NCBI GenBank assembly: GCA_022113835.1
Contig: JAILWY010000015.1
Location: forward strand, 8,470,501-8,534,500
Reading direction: 5' to 3'
From: Atopsyche davidsoni
Lineage: Eukaryota > Arthropoda > Insecta > Trichoptera > Hydrobiosidae
Length of the DNA: 64,000 bases
The notes below the pieces were generated by a model that was not told the DNA's origin, made no database searches, and was given only the letters and a program-made list of their open reading frames with translations. This document shows, piece after piece, positions 10,501 to 25,500 of the stretch. How positions within the stretch are numbered: position 1 is the first letter of the stretch; each line of letters opens with the position of its first letter. Position numbers and translations under genes: made by a program.

Positions 10501-13500
10501 ATATAAAATGGCAGCCAGTATCTAATCAAGACTTGTTGAATGACAACCCAAGGATGTAGACCAGCAGTACTCAACCTGCGGCCCAAAAACGTATATGGAA
10601 ATCGGCCCACTGATTCTCACCTTGATAACGTATTGAGAGTAGCATATGGCAATTATGTTATGTTAATATAAAACCTGATTTGTTTAAAATAATAAACAGT
10701 TTGTCTCAATATCAAATATTACACGAACTTTTAAATAACCGTTTGGATATATTTAGGTTTTGTATTTTAACTATTACATGGGGAGTAAATGTAAAACCAG
10801 GTCAATTCACCAACAAACCCAACAATGGATGGCCTAAAAAAGGTCATCACCCAAAACTGTTGCAGCCCGCGTAACATACTAAACATATATATGTGGCTTG
10901 AAAGAAAAAAAGGTTGGGTATTGCTGATATAGACGAACCATGAGTTTTATAGCTTGCAAACGATACGGTTTGTTGAAGTAATGTGGACTGACCGTGATGT
11001 GGCATGGGCTGCATAGGATGTGGCGGCATGGATGGCGGCATGTGCGGCGGTGCTAACTGCGGTGGTGGAGGTGCCAGAGCCACAGGCTCCACGGCTGCAG
11101 GACTAGACTCTTCTTCCATCTTTTCTTCAGCAGGCTTGGGTGGCTCGGGTTCGGCAGGCTTTTCGACCGGCTCAGACACGACTTCCTTACTAACCTTCTC
11201 CTCTTCCCCTTCAGTCTTGTCACCATTCGCCTCTTCCGGTGGCACTTCTTCAGAACTTTCTTTCTCGACTTCCATAGGTGTGGTTTTTTCTTCCGGTTTG
11301 GGTTCCAGTTTTGTCGGTTCGACCACGGGCGGTTCTTGTTCTTTGACTTCGGGTTCCTTGGCTTCTTCCGGAGCTTTGGGAGTTTCGGCCTCTTCCTTGA
11401 CTTCCGGTTCGGACGGCTTTTCTGTCAATGGAGCTTCTTCAACCTCTTTTTTGACAGGTTGGCCGTCTTGCTCCATCGGCTAGATGAGATTAAATTGAAT
11501 AATATTTTTAGTATTGCAAAATATTTTTTTCTAAAATGTACAATTATTGTATGAGATGGAAGATTCTCTACTGCAATAAAAATGATTATGGGCTTAGATT
11601 ATTGAGATGATTTTATGAACATATTGGCCTGACTGGGAATCGAACCCAACACATAATATATTGACTACCTCTACTGTTGTATTATAATTTAACTCAATAT
11701 CATTTAATTACATATTTATGGATTTTTACAAGGCAAAAATTGAAGCAAAAATCAGCAGGGATGTCACACAGAAATCTGACTTTTTTACAAGTATTTATGA
11801 CAGAATGTGAAATATTTATATATATTTATTTATGAAAATGAAGCACAGAGCGAGTGTGGAAACAAGTATTATAGAATATGTATCCAATGAGTGAGTTTAA
11901 ATCTCTCGACTCATTCTGCCATAAACTGGGAGAAACTAGAGACACTTTAAGCATTTGATTGATTTCAAATGATCATCAGACCAATATGTGAAGGGCGGAA
12001 CAAAAATCCAATTTTGTCAAGCATTTCACGATTTTAAAAAAAATAAAAAATTTGGAAAACCAAAATTATTGCCAGATGCTCTTCTACTGAATTTTTTTGA
12101 AATGAATAATTTGGAATAGATGATATCTATATACAAGCCGAATTCGTATCGCAATGTGTGACCGCTTCGCTGCTTTTTTGGGAACCGAAAAAATTGACTA
12201 CCGTCACAATCCTCATATTGATCTCATCACCACACTGGGGTAAAGGGAAGTAATTTGTTTGGAGTCCTTTACCTGAATGTAATGGAGGACTAGCATCTGC
12301 TATTGGTGCGAGATGCATAAAAACACAAAAAACATGGCACAATCACAAGACAAGAACAAAACACATCACATCGTCAACACCACCCCTCCCTAACCAGCTT
12401 ATTCCCTCAACACATCAAATTCTACAGCAGACTCTTACAGTATCGCAGCCCCGGGCCCGGGATGAACCCAAGTGAAACAGCTTTAAGGATTTCCTTCAGG
12501 TTTAAAGAGAAGGAAAGCTCTTAGAGAAACCTTAGTTTATTCAGGTTTTTATAATGATATTTAAGTAACAAGTCAGACACGTCACTTCTAACTGCTTGCA
12601 AGTCTGCCCATCTATATATAGCCCCGTATAGTTAAATAATAAAAATTATACAATAAATTAACTAGCATTATTAAGTTAACTTGTGTTGCATATTCCAATT
12701 GGTCGAATTACAAACATTTAAGATTTATTCAGCAGCCCGTACTCAAGACAGATAATAAAACAATTAAAATTATTAAGTGAAAATTTATATTTTTCAAAAT
12801 TATTTATTAAATATATTTTGTCTTATGTTAACTAGTGTTCTATTCAGATAACCGAGGTTCTACTGCACTGCAGCCAGAGGCTGAGCAACCGTGAAACAAA
12901 GTCAACCCATGCATTGAATGCCTCAAGATTGCTACTCAACCTGGTTGTGCAGGTTAAGTTAGGTCTGAGGACCACTTGGTCATTAGCTATAAGCGAATAA
13001 GTTATCGCTCGGTATAGACTAAACAATAATATTTAACTATAGAAAGATCTGGTGTATATAAAGTAAGTGGATAAAGTAATTCAATAAATAATATTTTTCC
13101 ATTCATTTTTTCATTTTAAGAAGTTTAAAAGAAACCATGAACAAGTCCGAGGCTAAATTTATTTAGAGGACAGTGAGGTATTCACAGAAGAGCACGCAGA
13201 TGGCTGGTATAGGGCATCAGCTCTTAAAAGCCCATTACTTGATGAATTAAAAGTTTTGATGAGCAAAAATCAAACCCAGTTGAGATTATCTCTTCATAAA
13301 ACTAACAACCTGGTTTAGGAGCAATGAATGTCTCTGTTCTTGGGTTGATCAATATCTGTCTACGTTACTGAAATGAAAGTTGGCATACAATTGTACAAAA
13401 CTCAACATTGTTTAGTTTATACAGGAACTAAATACTTACAATTGCCGAGGCCATAAATTCATTTAAAAATTTATGTTATTTCCAGAAAATAGGAGACCGA

Positions 13501-16500
13501 GTGGCATCTCGTAAATATTTTGTTAAAAAATCTGGTTTTAAGATTGTTAAATTAGTAATCAAATATAATTTTAAAATGAAATATAATACAAAAATCTTTT
13601 ATGGTAACTATAAAAATTATACCGTGCTTATACACATTATATCATTTTTCAAAAATATCTTGATCAGCAGTTTTGCCCATGTGACAGTTAAAAAACATAT
13701 TTTTGTCATAACAGTTGATACTTTATCCCTTTGTTTGGGTAATAACATGTTTTTTAAAACATCCCGTATTATAAAATGTGACGACTTCCATTATTAGGTG
13801 CTTAAATGGTTTGTAAATTTATTTCAGTACAACTTTTATCACAATTGATAACAGTGGATCTCAAATAACCTAGAATCATTAGTGAGAAGTTTTAAATGCC
13901 AAAATGATCCATTGAGAGGCAACAATCATTCAGAAAAACTCAAAATTAATCAAAAAAGTTTTTTTTGATACTTTTTTGATCCAGGTGTTGTCCTTTATGT
14001 AGTTTTCGGCTTTCGGATAATTCATTGACCATAATTTTATTTTTTATATTTAATATAGGATACTACTACTCATAAAATGGTAATTCTGATGACAGCAACA
14101 ATATCCAATTACGAAATTTGAAGAGTTAGATTGTTTTGATTCCACGGTTATTAATTTTGATCACTCATATGAAAATGGAGCAAAATTACAGGCGCAATAC
14201 TGAAGAATATAATTTGAACAATATTTTTGGAATTCAGTTTAATGTTAAAATAATACGTTACAGATATGAATTGAATGTTATTGTCAAGTAAATAGTTAAC
14301 CTGGTCGGTGGCAACAGGGGTGGCAGCAGGTGTGGCCTGAGGAGCAGGGGCAGGTGCAGGGGCAGGGGGACCACCTACTCCTGAGCCCCCACGCCGCAGC
14401 ACCTCCACTTGCCGCTCCACCAAGCGCGCAAAAGCATCCTCGTCCACTGCAGGCTTGCAGTGCTACAAACCAGAATTTTAAGAGACAATAGCATTTGGGA
14501 ATATATAATCAAATATCTACAATTAATTATCGGAGTACCTTCTTGAGCTCCTCCTGGAACGAGTCACTGGTCTCTTGAAACCTTCTCTTCTTTGCTTCAA
14601 ACTTTTCTTCAATCTGCTGAAGCTCCGTTTCCAGCTTTCTTTGGTGCATCGTCAGTGACTGCACTTGGCGTTTGAGGACCTGAAAATATTACCACAAATT
14701 AATTTGTCACAAAATCTTATGTAACCACTCTATTTGTGAGCTTAAAATCTTGTAGCATTACTCCACTTAAGAGAGCTTGTTGGAAAAATATGTTGAAGGA
14801 CGTACCTGCATTCTCACCGTTGTGACCACAGACCTAACATCGGGGACCACAGCATCAGAGAAGATCTCATTGATGAGGCGATGGTTACGAAGGTAACGAG
14901 CGTAGGCAATGTGCTTTTGAGACAAGCCGTCATCTTGGTCTGGAAATATAAATAATAAATAACTATCTGAAATTACAAAAGTATCTCAGAATCAAAGAAA
15001 ACAAAACCTTGGATCAACAAGTAATCATTCCCAAAAATATAAATTTTATATTGCAAGTCAATCTTTTTAAAGTATGCGAGTGCAAAACTTAAATTTAATA
15101 AAAACACAATATTGGAAAGTAGATGATAATCACCGGTTAACTTTTCATGCAAAATACTGTTACACTTCTGCAGGTTATGCAAGATTTCGGATTTTATCTC
15201 ACATTTTGAAGAAGTACAACTGCAAAAAGCATAAAATATTGGAAAAAGATTAACATCATCATTCAAGCGTACCTTCTTCGTCTTCAGCAGGCTGGATGTC
15301 GATCCTTCTATCCTGCTGGCTCTGCTGTGACTGCTGGGACTTCTGCGAGGAGCTGTTGGAGCGGCTGCCCGGCGTGGAGGCATCCTCTCGCTCTTCCAGC
15401 CCGCCCACCACTGAGGTGCGCAATTGGAATGGGTGAGGAGGTTTGTGCGAGGTCATAATTTCAGTTTGAATAGCCGCATGTTGTCTCAAGCATTGACGAT
15501 TTGATTGTTGAAATTTCAACATCATTTGTTTTGGAATCACAAATGGAAATTGTCAATATTATGACGAATCAGTGCGGTTTGAAAGAATGCATAGATTTTG
15601 TTTTGAGATTCTCAAAGAAGGTTTTTGTTTTAAATGGGTGTGGATAAGGATTTTGCATGAAAATAAATTTAAAATACATTAGTTAACATTCTGAAAGCAA
15701 TTAAAGATCATGCAACATTAATATTGTATTCTTTAGACTACCCACAACCTAATATTATGAAAGAAATATTTGTACCAATGAAATCAAAGTATGCTGTATA
15801 CTAATAAATAAATTGCACAAAAGTACAATTTTAATTCAACTTTGACAAGAATTGAAGGGAATAATTGCAAAATCTACTAAATAATACATATTAATTTGAA
15901 TTTATTTGTTTACTTTTAAAAATGTTAAGTAGAATTAAAAATATTTTATGAAATTGATTATCTCAAGATTTTTCTACATGGACAAGAAAATTTCAATTGA
16001 TTGCAAGATTAGTTGTAAACAGATGAATTTATCAATAATTTCTTGCAGTACAACTTCATGGAGACAAAAAATAATGAAAACATTTCGTATGCAGCACTAG
16101 GATACAATAAAATGCAGTTATACGAGTGAGCTAAATAAATTCATGAAATCACAGTGATTTCTATTAACTGGTCACAATTGTAAAACCTAACAATTATTGC
16201 TGCATTCAATATTTTTGAGAGAGTATTTGGTGGAATTCCATTTTAATATTTTTAATAAAATACTATTGTGATCCACTCAGTTTGATAATGCCAACGTGAA
16301 AGATTGACAAAACCAGTCACCAATAAAATTAAACACGTGGAGAAATCACAAGAGTATTTAATTTAAAAGTTTTTTTTTAATAATTGGTGCAATTAATTGC
16401 AATTAAACTTGCTCATGTATATGTGCCCCGACTATCAAACGGTTAGTGTTACACAATGTTGTAAATATGATATTATGATTGATTACATTAATATTAAATA

Positions 16501-19500
16501 ATTGACAATCTACAAATGCATGGCATGCATGGGACGGCAGGAAAGTATGCAAAAAAGGAATTGTAAATGAAAATAGTAAAAATGCTATGGTGTATGAAGT
16601 GCTTTGGGATGTTTTTTTAAAATTGGTTTACATTTAAAATAGTGAAAATAAATATAACCTGTTACAAAAATGATCATTACTAATAAATTTACATCAATTT
16701 TTTTTAACATATATCTCTGTAGAAATGTGCAACAACCTCACATCTGATAACAAAAAATGGCTATTACATATTGACATTTCTCTGACCAGGAATCGAGCAT
16801 GAAAAACCATAACCAGAAAAACAGAAATATATACCTCAAGCAGCGGAATGCCCGAGAAACCGAACCAACTCATAAACAATGGCTGCCACAGCCCAAAAAC
16901 ATACCCAAACCAAAATCTTATTTTGTAAGAATAAGCCATTTCAATATGACACCTGCGTTCTGGAATTGCCTTATTGTAATTTCTTTACATTATCAATCAT
17001 TATCAGATTATTGCAATGGACTTACTTTTACTGAACATCAAGCTGTGTCAATTTTTTATTTGACTACTGTTCCTATGTTTCAGCTTAAACACTACAGCCA
17101 TTTTAGGAAACAAAAATGGCTCCGGTGCAACTGGAACAATGGAGTATCAACCAAAACTCAATACAGCTTAACATCAAAGAAAATAAATTGACTTGGTGAA
17201 AGTAAAAACATGCGAGTTCCATAATAAAACAAAAGATTTTATAAAAATTTATATTTAAATATTGTGTTCTTTGATAATTTTATGGCTAAACAATATATTT
17301 TAATATTTAACTTTAATCTAATGTAAATATGAATGCAACTACAGCCCAAGTTTTGAAAGACGGTCAGTCGGTTTTGTTAAGAAGGGTCAAATATGTCACA
17401 CGGGTTTAATGTAATGCTATTTCTATGATGAATGAAAGTCAATTTAGATAAGCTTTTAAAAATAGTTTAAAAAAAAATTTTTTTTGAAGAAATCACACAT
17501 GGTGAAATAACGAGACAATATTTTTTTTAAACAATATATGATATTTTAAACAGATTGAGATAAACTTTTTGGAATATAGGCTAAATAATAGTAAATTTAA
17601 TAAGAATTAGAGATGTGTGATTTTGCACAATTCCCAGACGCTTTGAAGTTTACAACATGACACCATCGAGCGATACGACTGATAAAGCACAAAGCACAAC
17701 ACACCAACAGCCATAAACAGAAAATTAAAACACAACATGAGAAGTAAAAGAAGAAGAAGCAGGCGGGCTGGGGCGCGCAACACTTACGCTTACCAGCGGC
17801 TTTGTTCTTGGCCGCTATGTACGCCAGGTAACCCGGGGAATTGTGATAGGCCTTCAGGCTCTTCTCATAATCCAGCTGGAAAACGTAATGCACCGTGCAA
17901 GTCAGGAATAAGGATTGTGATTGGTAGGGCCGCAAACGAAGGGTGATTGTGGTTCGACATCTCATACATCAGCATTCGCAAGGAATATGGTTCTGAGTGC
18001 TATATGCCATTGTCCACAATGAATACGCTCGGCTCTAATAGTAAACCAAAATTAATCATACAGAAATGGCCATTTTTAATGACTTGGATCACTCTTGTGG
18101 AAATATGTCAATTCTGAATGATATTCGTCACTGAATTTTCTAATTTAGAAATACGTCATGATTCTGGATGTTGTCATTACTCAAGATGAATATGTCAAGT
18201 GAAAAAATCACAACAGTACATTCGTAGTACACATCGTTCGACATATTGGTGCATGATGCGAGCGGGGTTTAAAAGCCCACATCCATTACTACCTCCAACT
18301 GAGGAAAAGCACCACATTTAACAGCCACGAGAAAAACAGCGTTTTTTCTCTCATGGAAAGCATTGCCGTGTAAAAAAAAACCTCTAATTTCACAGAAAAA
18401 ACCAATTTGTATGATTCAATGAAAAAGATGAGATTTAATTTCAGGAAATTTTAACTGCATGGTAGAAACAAAAATATTGGGTAATGTTAAAATATGATTG
18501 AACCAGAGCATCGGGACATTCCTTGCATATATACACACCCAAAGGACATGAACCAGATGGTCGAGGAGTGCTCTAGTAAGTGCGTGCACCAATCGCAACC
18601 CTTTTGTGATGAAAGGCCTTTAAATTACATTTGATAGAAGCGAGCAGTAGTATCTCTGATACATCGCATGCAAGACGAAGTCTCAGTGTACGTTGGTATG
18701 TAATTTAAAAACCTGTGAAGAACATGGATTATTTACATATATTGTCCGTAACCACAGGATTTGAGGCGTTTGCAGAATGTTTCAGTAATTTTCCTCAATT
18801 TATTTTGATGAGTATTGTTAATATTTCAAGTTTTTTTATTTATATGCGATTATACTCTAAATAAATTCAGCAATATTACATATAGGTTAATATTCCGGAG
18901 CTCTACAGCGGAAAAAGCAGTGGTGATCGTAAATGCATCGGGAGGTTTGTTCAAGCCAGGATAAGGTCGGACCAGTGCAGGGTGTCGTCACCCAGCATAC
19001 CCCTGTTCTCTTGGTAGCTTCTAAATAAACTATTGTTACAAGATCGGTTGACTTCTTTTACATATCTTTTTATAATCAATTTATTCAGCCTTGCCTACAC
19101 ATCCGCTTGCAAAACAAAATGCTTAAAAAAAATAAATTTAGTATTTATGTATATACTATTAAATATATATATTTAATCCATCTAATTAAGCTTTTCAATA
19201 ACATTTAAAAACTTTGAAATCCTTATAATAGGTATAAAAATGGTATATAAGCACAAGATTATGGTTTTATAAAAAGTTCTGAAAAATAAAAGTTAATTCA
19301 TGAATGAAAGCACAACATGGACTTGTATAATCATAATGTATAAACAAGAGACGAATCATTTAACTGTCCTTGCATGTACAACCATGATAAATTTCTTCTT
19401 CAACTCATAACCAAAAATTATAATTACGGGATAACTGGCTATCTTCAGATATCACCCACTTGTGTTGAACAATTAAATTGGCTAAAGATTTTTGATGCAT

Positions 19501-22500
19501 GAAAATCAACGACCAATATGACATGACAGTTGAATTTAAAATTAAATGTAAATACATTTAGGAAGACTCCTAGATAAATCATAGATTGAAAAATAAAGAC
19601 AACAGACAGAGAATAAAATTGCACGCATACGAAAGAGCCACTAAGTTGATATGATCTTGCAGCAATGAGAAGACTGAAGCTACCAAGAGAAACCCTCCGC
19701 TAGTGTCCGTAGAGTGTGTTATTCTGTACCTCTGTTCTTGAACGCCATCCACTGAATATAGGCGGGAGACGCATGGTAAGACTTCATCAACTCATTATAC
19801 TGAGCCTAAGATACAAAATGCATTTTAAGATACATAGTCGGATTGCGCTATAAACCTCCCATACAAATATCCAATTCCTATTGCTTCAGAATCCTCCAAG
19901 AGAGCATAATTTACTGTATGAATAATCACAAATCAGATAAGTATTTGATAAAATTATTATATAAAAATAATATCTGTAAAAAAATGAACAACATAAAATA
20001 ATGATAAATGAGGAACTGCAGAACGAAAACACGTTTCCACAATAACCAATGCTGAGCAGATGTTCTTTCATGCATTTTTTGCATTCAGAAATGCCAAAAA
20101 GGGTAAGTCCAGTTTGCGTACAATTCAATTGGCTACTAAAAAATCAAATTGCAAATACCACGAAGAGATAATTATTTGATCTGATTGGCTAGATTCATCC
20201 AAGAAAAAATTCTGATTAATCAGACAGCAATAGCATAAACAAGCCATTGTCAGTCTTTATATAATTTAATTTGTTTCTTATAGCAATTGTATAAAATCTG
20301 TCAAAAACAATAAAAAAAATATGGCCGACTGAATGATCAAAATAAAATACTTTTTATATTTAAAATGCTTATTTGGTGAATTTAATAATTGAAAAATAAT
20401 AATTTGAAATGGTTGAATACGAAAATGAATTGCTTCCGTCGACAGTGCTTCAAATAATCTCATCACAAAACACTTCTATTAAACCAAAAGATATTTTCAA
20501 CGGCATTGTGATGATCATACTCCAAAGCCTCGACATAATAAATCGGGCTACAGAGCAGAGATTTGAAATACACAAGTATTTTAAATAAATACTTTCAAAA
20601 TGATTTATATAATAAATATTTAAGTAATCACTAACATTTTATATACTCAATTTTTTTTATGACTGTAATTTTCCTTCAGATTGAGATATATAATCTTACA
20701 AATTGCTTCTCAGTTTAGCCGATCCCAACTATTTACTGAATATATGTTAGTGCCATGTGAATTATCTCAAGGTTACGTCAGATACCCATAATGGTCTCAC
20801 AGGTATTAGATGTGACCTATCTATTGTGCTCACCTTTTCCGCCTCATATTCGTCCACAAATTGCGTCTTATCTTGCTCCGGAAGGTCGCGCCACATGCCC
20901 CCGATGATGCGGCCAATCTCCCATAGTTTGAGCTCGGGGTTGGCAGCCTTGACGGAATCCCAGACCTTTCGAGAGTAGCGCATGTACGGCATCAGGGGCT
21001 TCTCTGGTGGTTTGGGGGGCTTTGGAGCATTTGCAGCAGACTGTAGGCAGAGAAGGGATATTTAGTAAAAATATTATAATATTTGCCAATGAAATCCATT
21101 CTTCTGTTTATGATGTGAGGTGCTCTTTAAAAAATTATTCATTTTCAACATTTTTTAAAATAAATAAATTATTGGTACATTTTCATTGTGTTTGTCATTT
21201 CATAGGTATTGTACATCTTATTTCACAATTCTTTCAAATATTGATAAATACTTGTAATGCTATTTTTATTTTTTAAACCATAATTCGTATTAAAGTTTTT
21301 TAAGACCTTGCAGGTATCGTAAGTACATTTTTGTGAGAATTATTTTTTATTAAAATATTTATCAAAAACATTAGCCATTTATAATTATAGAGTAAAATGG
21401 GTACGGTACACTCACATTGGCAGAGCCCTTGCCGACCTTCTGCGGAGAGAAACCTGGATGCGAGTGCGGGGTAGTGATGAAGGGGCTGCCCTTGTCGTCC
21501 TTGGAGGCGCGCGAGTCCTGGCCGCTGCTGGCACGCAGACGCTCTGTTTGCCGATGCCAAGGAACCATAGGACCATTTAGACCACCTGTGCGTCGAAACG
21601 CGGGGATATCGGGCCACGGAAAGGACGGGGAAAAACAGAAAACAGAACAGAAGAAAGGCAGCCAGTTGTATGTTAAATTCAGCGATGCACGGCAGGGCAA
21701 GCGGTTTAAATGCCATTCAATATTGTTCAGAAATTTCAGAAGATTTGTTTGCAAGCTTCAATAGCATCCCACAATGCAGTGGTGGATCACATCAGTATCC
21801 AAGTAGCACCACCATTTATTAGTCATACATTATAAAATAAAAACATCCAATTTCATATTATAATTTGAAATTAAACATACATTTTAAACAATTGGCAGTC
21901 TGAGCATTAGTAAAAATTTAAATAACGATAATAAATGCAACGTTATTTTCATAAATATAAAAAAATACTAATCTATTTTGAATCCAAATAAAACAACTTA
22001 GACATTTTATATTTAAATGTAGGTCAGAATGAACTTTTCTTGAATGACAAATGGTTTTTTTATTATTATTCAACTTCAGTTCAACAAGAATCATGAAGCG
22101 GAAGGAGCTTGTTACTAATTATGAAATACTCTGAAACGTTGATTCCCTTTAGAGATGACCCAGTATGTACTAAATTGAAGCATTTAAAATAACTTACAGC
22201 ATACATTCTAAACTTAGAAGTAATTAATTGAATATTTTAATCAAATATGTAAGTCTAATGTAATATAGTATATTATATAATAATTATTAAAAGTATCCTT
22301 CAATAAATTAAGGGCACGTCCATTTTAGGGTAGACTGCTATATAAAGTTAAAGGGTATTATATAAAGTTAAGCATAATGCTTATGAACCAAGTAGTTGCC
22401 AATTCAATTAAAAAAATTACCAATAGCATGGGGTTTCGAATTTAGAGGTCTGTTGGAATAGTCCAAGCTATCAAATCCATAAAAATTACAAATTGCTTTT

Positions 22501-25500
22501 AGTTAGTTAAAAAAAAATTGACATAAGTTTTCTGTAATTTTCTTGCATCAAGGCATATGGCGGAGAAGTAACAAGTCAAATAGTCGTAGCCGACTGTTTT
22601 TAGTGAGTGGTGTGATTAATAGTTTTAAGTAATCAATATTTTTGACAGAGTACTCGGTGGAATTCCATTTTAAAATTTTAATAACTGAGTCAGTTTGATA
22701 ATGCCAACATGAAAGGTTGGCGAAACCGGTCACCAATAAACTAAAACAAAAATTAAAAAAGTATTTTATTAAAATTTTAATAGTTTTCTGATTAAAGCTA
22801 TTTGAGTCTAGATATTTCTCTCTTGAGAAGCTTAAATAAATGACACCAGATAACTTTTTTATTCTACTTTAAAATGGACCTACCTTTTACCTTATAAGTC
22901 TTAGAAAGATAAACCTGAAATAAATTTAGAAATTTAATAAGTGATTTTTCTACACAAATCTGCACCAAAGTAATGAAGGATATAAAACCAAACTGTAGGT
23001 TAGGCTCATTAAGCAGGAGTGGTTTTCAAGGCCAGCCAAGGCTGATCTGTGTAGTTTCAATATTTTATTTCAGGTGTATCTCGCCAAGCCGTTATTGGCA
23101 ACACGGCTTATGTATCAAAGTACAGGTAAATAATCTAGTAAGCGTAATTAGCATATTCTAAGTTACCTTTGAGTATATTGTACGTCATAGGCGAGCCAGC
23201 AGTCATCATGTCTGAATAAAACAACATGGAACAAAAAACAAACTCAAAATGAAACTTGGCGGGCGGAGGCCATTGCGGGTGCCTCGCTTATTAGTCAAAT
23301 CAAAGTAAAATGCATCCAACACTACAGAACAAGCTTCTTCTTCTAAAGATTATTACAAATTATTATATTTACACTTCATTATTAGAACGAATGTCATGGT
23401 CAAAATAATGGAATATAACTACTTGGTAGACAAAGTGTAATTTTACATTAATCCCGGATGGGTAACCGTACATATAAGATATAAAGAGGTTCTAGGTCTT
23501 CACGTGTTGTCAATGCAGTTGATTGGTAAGCTATCAAGATTACATTGCAGTATTTTCATACAAAAAAGTATGAACTTTTACTATGCATTCTTTAATAATT
23601 GAAAAATAATACAATTACATTTAAGTATTGAATAGTCAGAATTTAGTATTTAGTAAAAAGAAACCTCAAATAACACCTATCCCCCAATTTACACAATTTC
23701 ACTTATAAAAAAAAACAAGAAAAAGAAGAACAAGACCCGAATGTTGAACAAGCTCCTCTATTTCAGCAAAAAAAAAAACAATAGTTCATTACGGATTTCA
23801 TTACGAATATATGGGTATCTGAAATAGTTTCTAATTTTTCTAACATCAAACTTGAATCGCATCAAGTACTATTGAGTGATGAAAGTAACATACCAATCAG
23901 GAAGAAAAAATCAATAGTTGACAAAAGTGAAATTTATTAATTTAATTTATATTTCTTGTTTCTATGTGTGAAATAAATTACATGCATATACCTTTATATT
24001 TTTGATATTTTATGAATAGATCATTATTTTTTTAAGATATATTTAGTTTTTTTATGTTTAAATAAATTACTTAGTTTGTTTTCGATTTACACGGTTTGAC
24101 GTATAAAATCTACAGTTTGGATTTACACGAGTTTCTTCAGTGTAAATGGGGGGATAGGGGTACTCCTATTCTTACGGTTGGTTTCATAAATATTTTTTTT
24201 TAAACAAACAGAAATGATCAAATAGGAAAATTTTCAGATTGTAAATATCCATTTTATATTTGGCTACAATAACAAATGTTAGAACTAAGTTTAGGGACCA
24301 CCTACACGTGGTAGACATTCGGCAAGTGACAAATAAAAAAAAACATTAAACTCACAAGAAATGCAGATATTATTCTTTCAAATTCATTGACATTGAGCTT
24401 AAAAAATGAGAATTAAAAAAAAAATTACATGCAATTGTTTTTATGTGCAGTTTTTAACTGTAAAGCGAATTTGATTCTCATTAGAGAAACTTTTCTATGA
24501 AAGGGCGTATATTTTCTTTCAAATTTATGTTAAAAAAAATAGTTTTTTAATTAAATCTGAAACGTTTTAACACAATATGAATTTGACGGATTTAACAATT
24601 ACCACAAAACAAAAATTTCAATTATACAAAAGGCAAAATTTGAATTATGTAGATTTAAATTTTGTCACTTCTCATTATCAAGTCAGAGCAGAGGACCTAA
24701 TATCCACTGCCGGGTTTAAACAAAACTGAAAAGGCAGACTAAAATGCAGATTGCATTACCAACATAATCAAGGTATTAGTTAAAAGCTTCAAGTCTATTG
24801 CAGTTCATGCTACTGTTGGAGGGGACACACGTGATCACTGGGAGGCCCGGCGTCTTAACAACTAACAACTCAATCACTAAAAGTGATGGCTTCCTCCTTA
24901 CCCCCATCCGAAAAAATGAGCTTGTGAAATCTTATGAACTTATTAAACCCCTTTCTTAGATTATCAAAAAAAAATTTGTCATGTTGCATTACAAATGCCA
25001 CTTGTAATATACAAAGAAGCAAATATCAAGTAGGTTAACGAGAAATTATATTAGAGTAGCACGCCAGTAACTTTGGTTCCAGCATATGAAGAGATTAACT
25101 TTGCATCATTCTAGTAAACTAGTACTCCCAGGATACCAGAGAAATTGCAAAACACTTCACATCAGACCAAACAAAAGTTCATAAAATATAATTTTTTATT
25201 CCATGTTATGAAGATTCATCACAAACAAAAATATTTCTAAAGGCGCTATTGAAATTGTTGTTAGGAGAAATTTTTTGTGAACTCAAAAATTCATAATAAT
25301 AATCAATACACATTCCCCCCCCCCCCCCCCCCCTCTCCCATCAAGATTTTTATAAAACAAGTTCACAAATGACTTCAAAGCCTACTCACTTTTTGGATAG
25401 AAGCACATAAAGTAGTCACCCTTGAAAATAAAATAAAACCCTATTCTGACCTAAGTGAGATGTTACCCATTTTCATACGGTTACATATAAACTGGGGTTT

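Noticed and set aside
11004..11483. 159-aa Ser/Gly-rich ORF on the plus strand
   Set aside because: It is the antisense of the Pro/Glu-rich BAP111 exon, which fits the spliced gene.
11618..11665. tRNA gene suggested by a good T-arm
   Set aside because: No matching acceptor stem, D-arm or anticodon arm could be found upstream; kept only as a SINE-like fragment.
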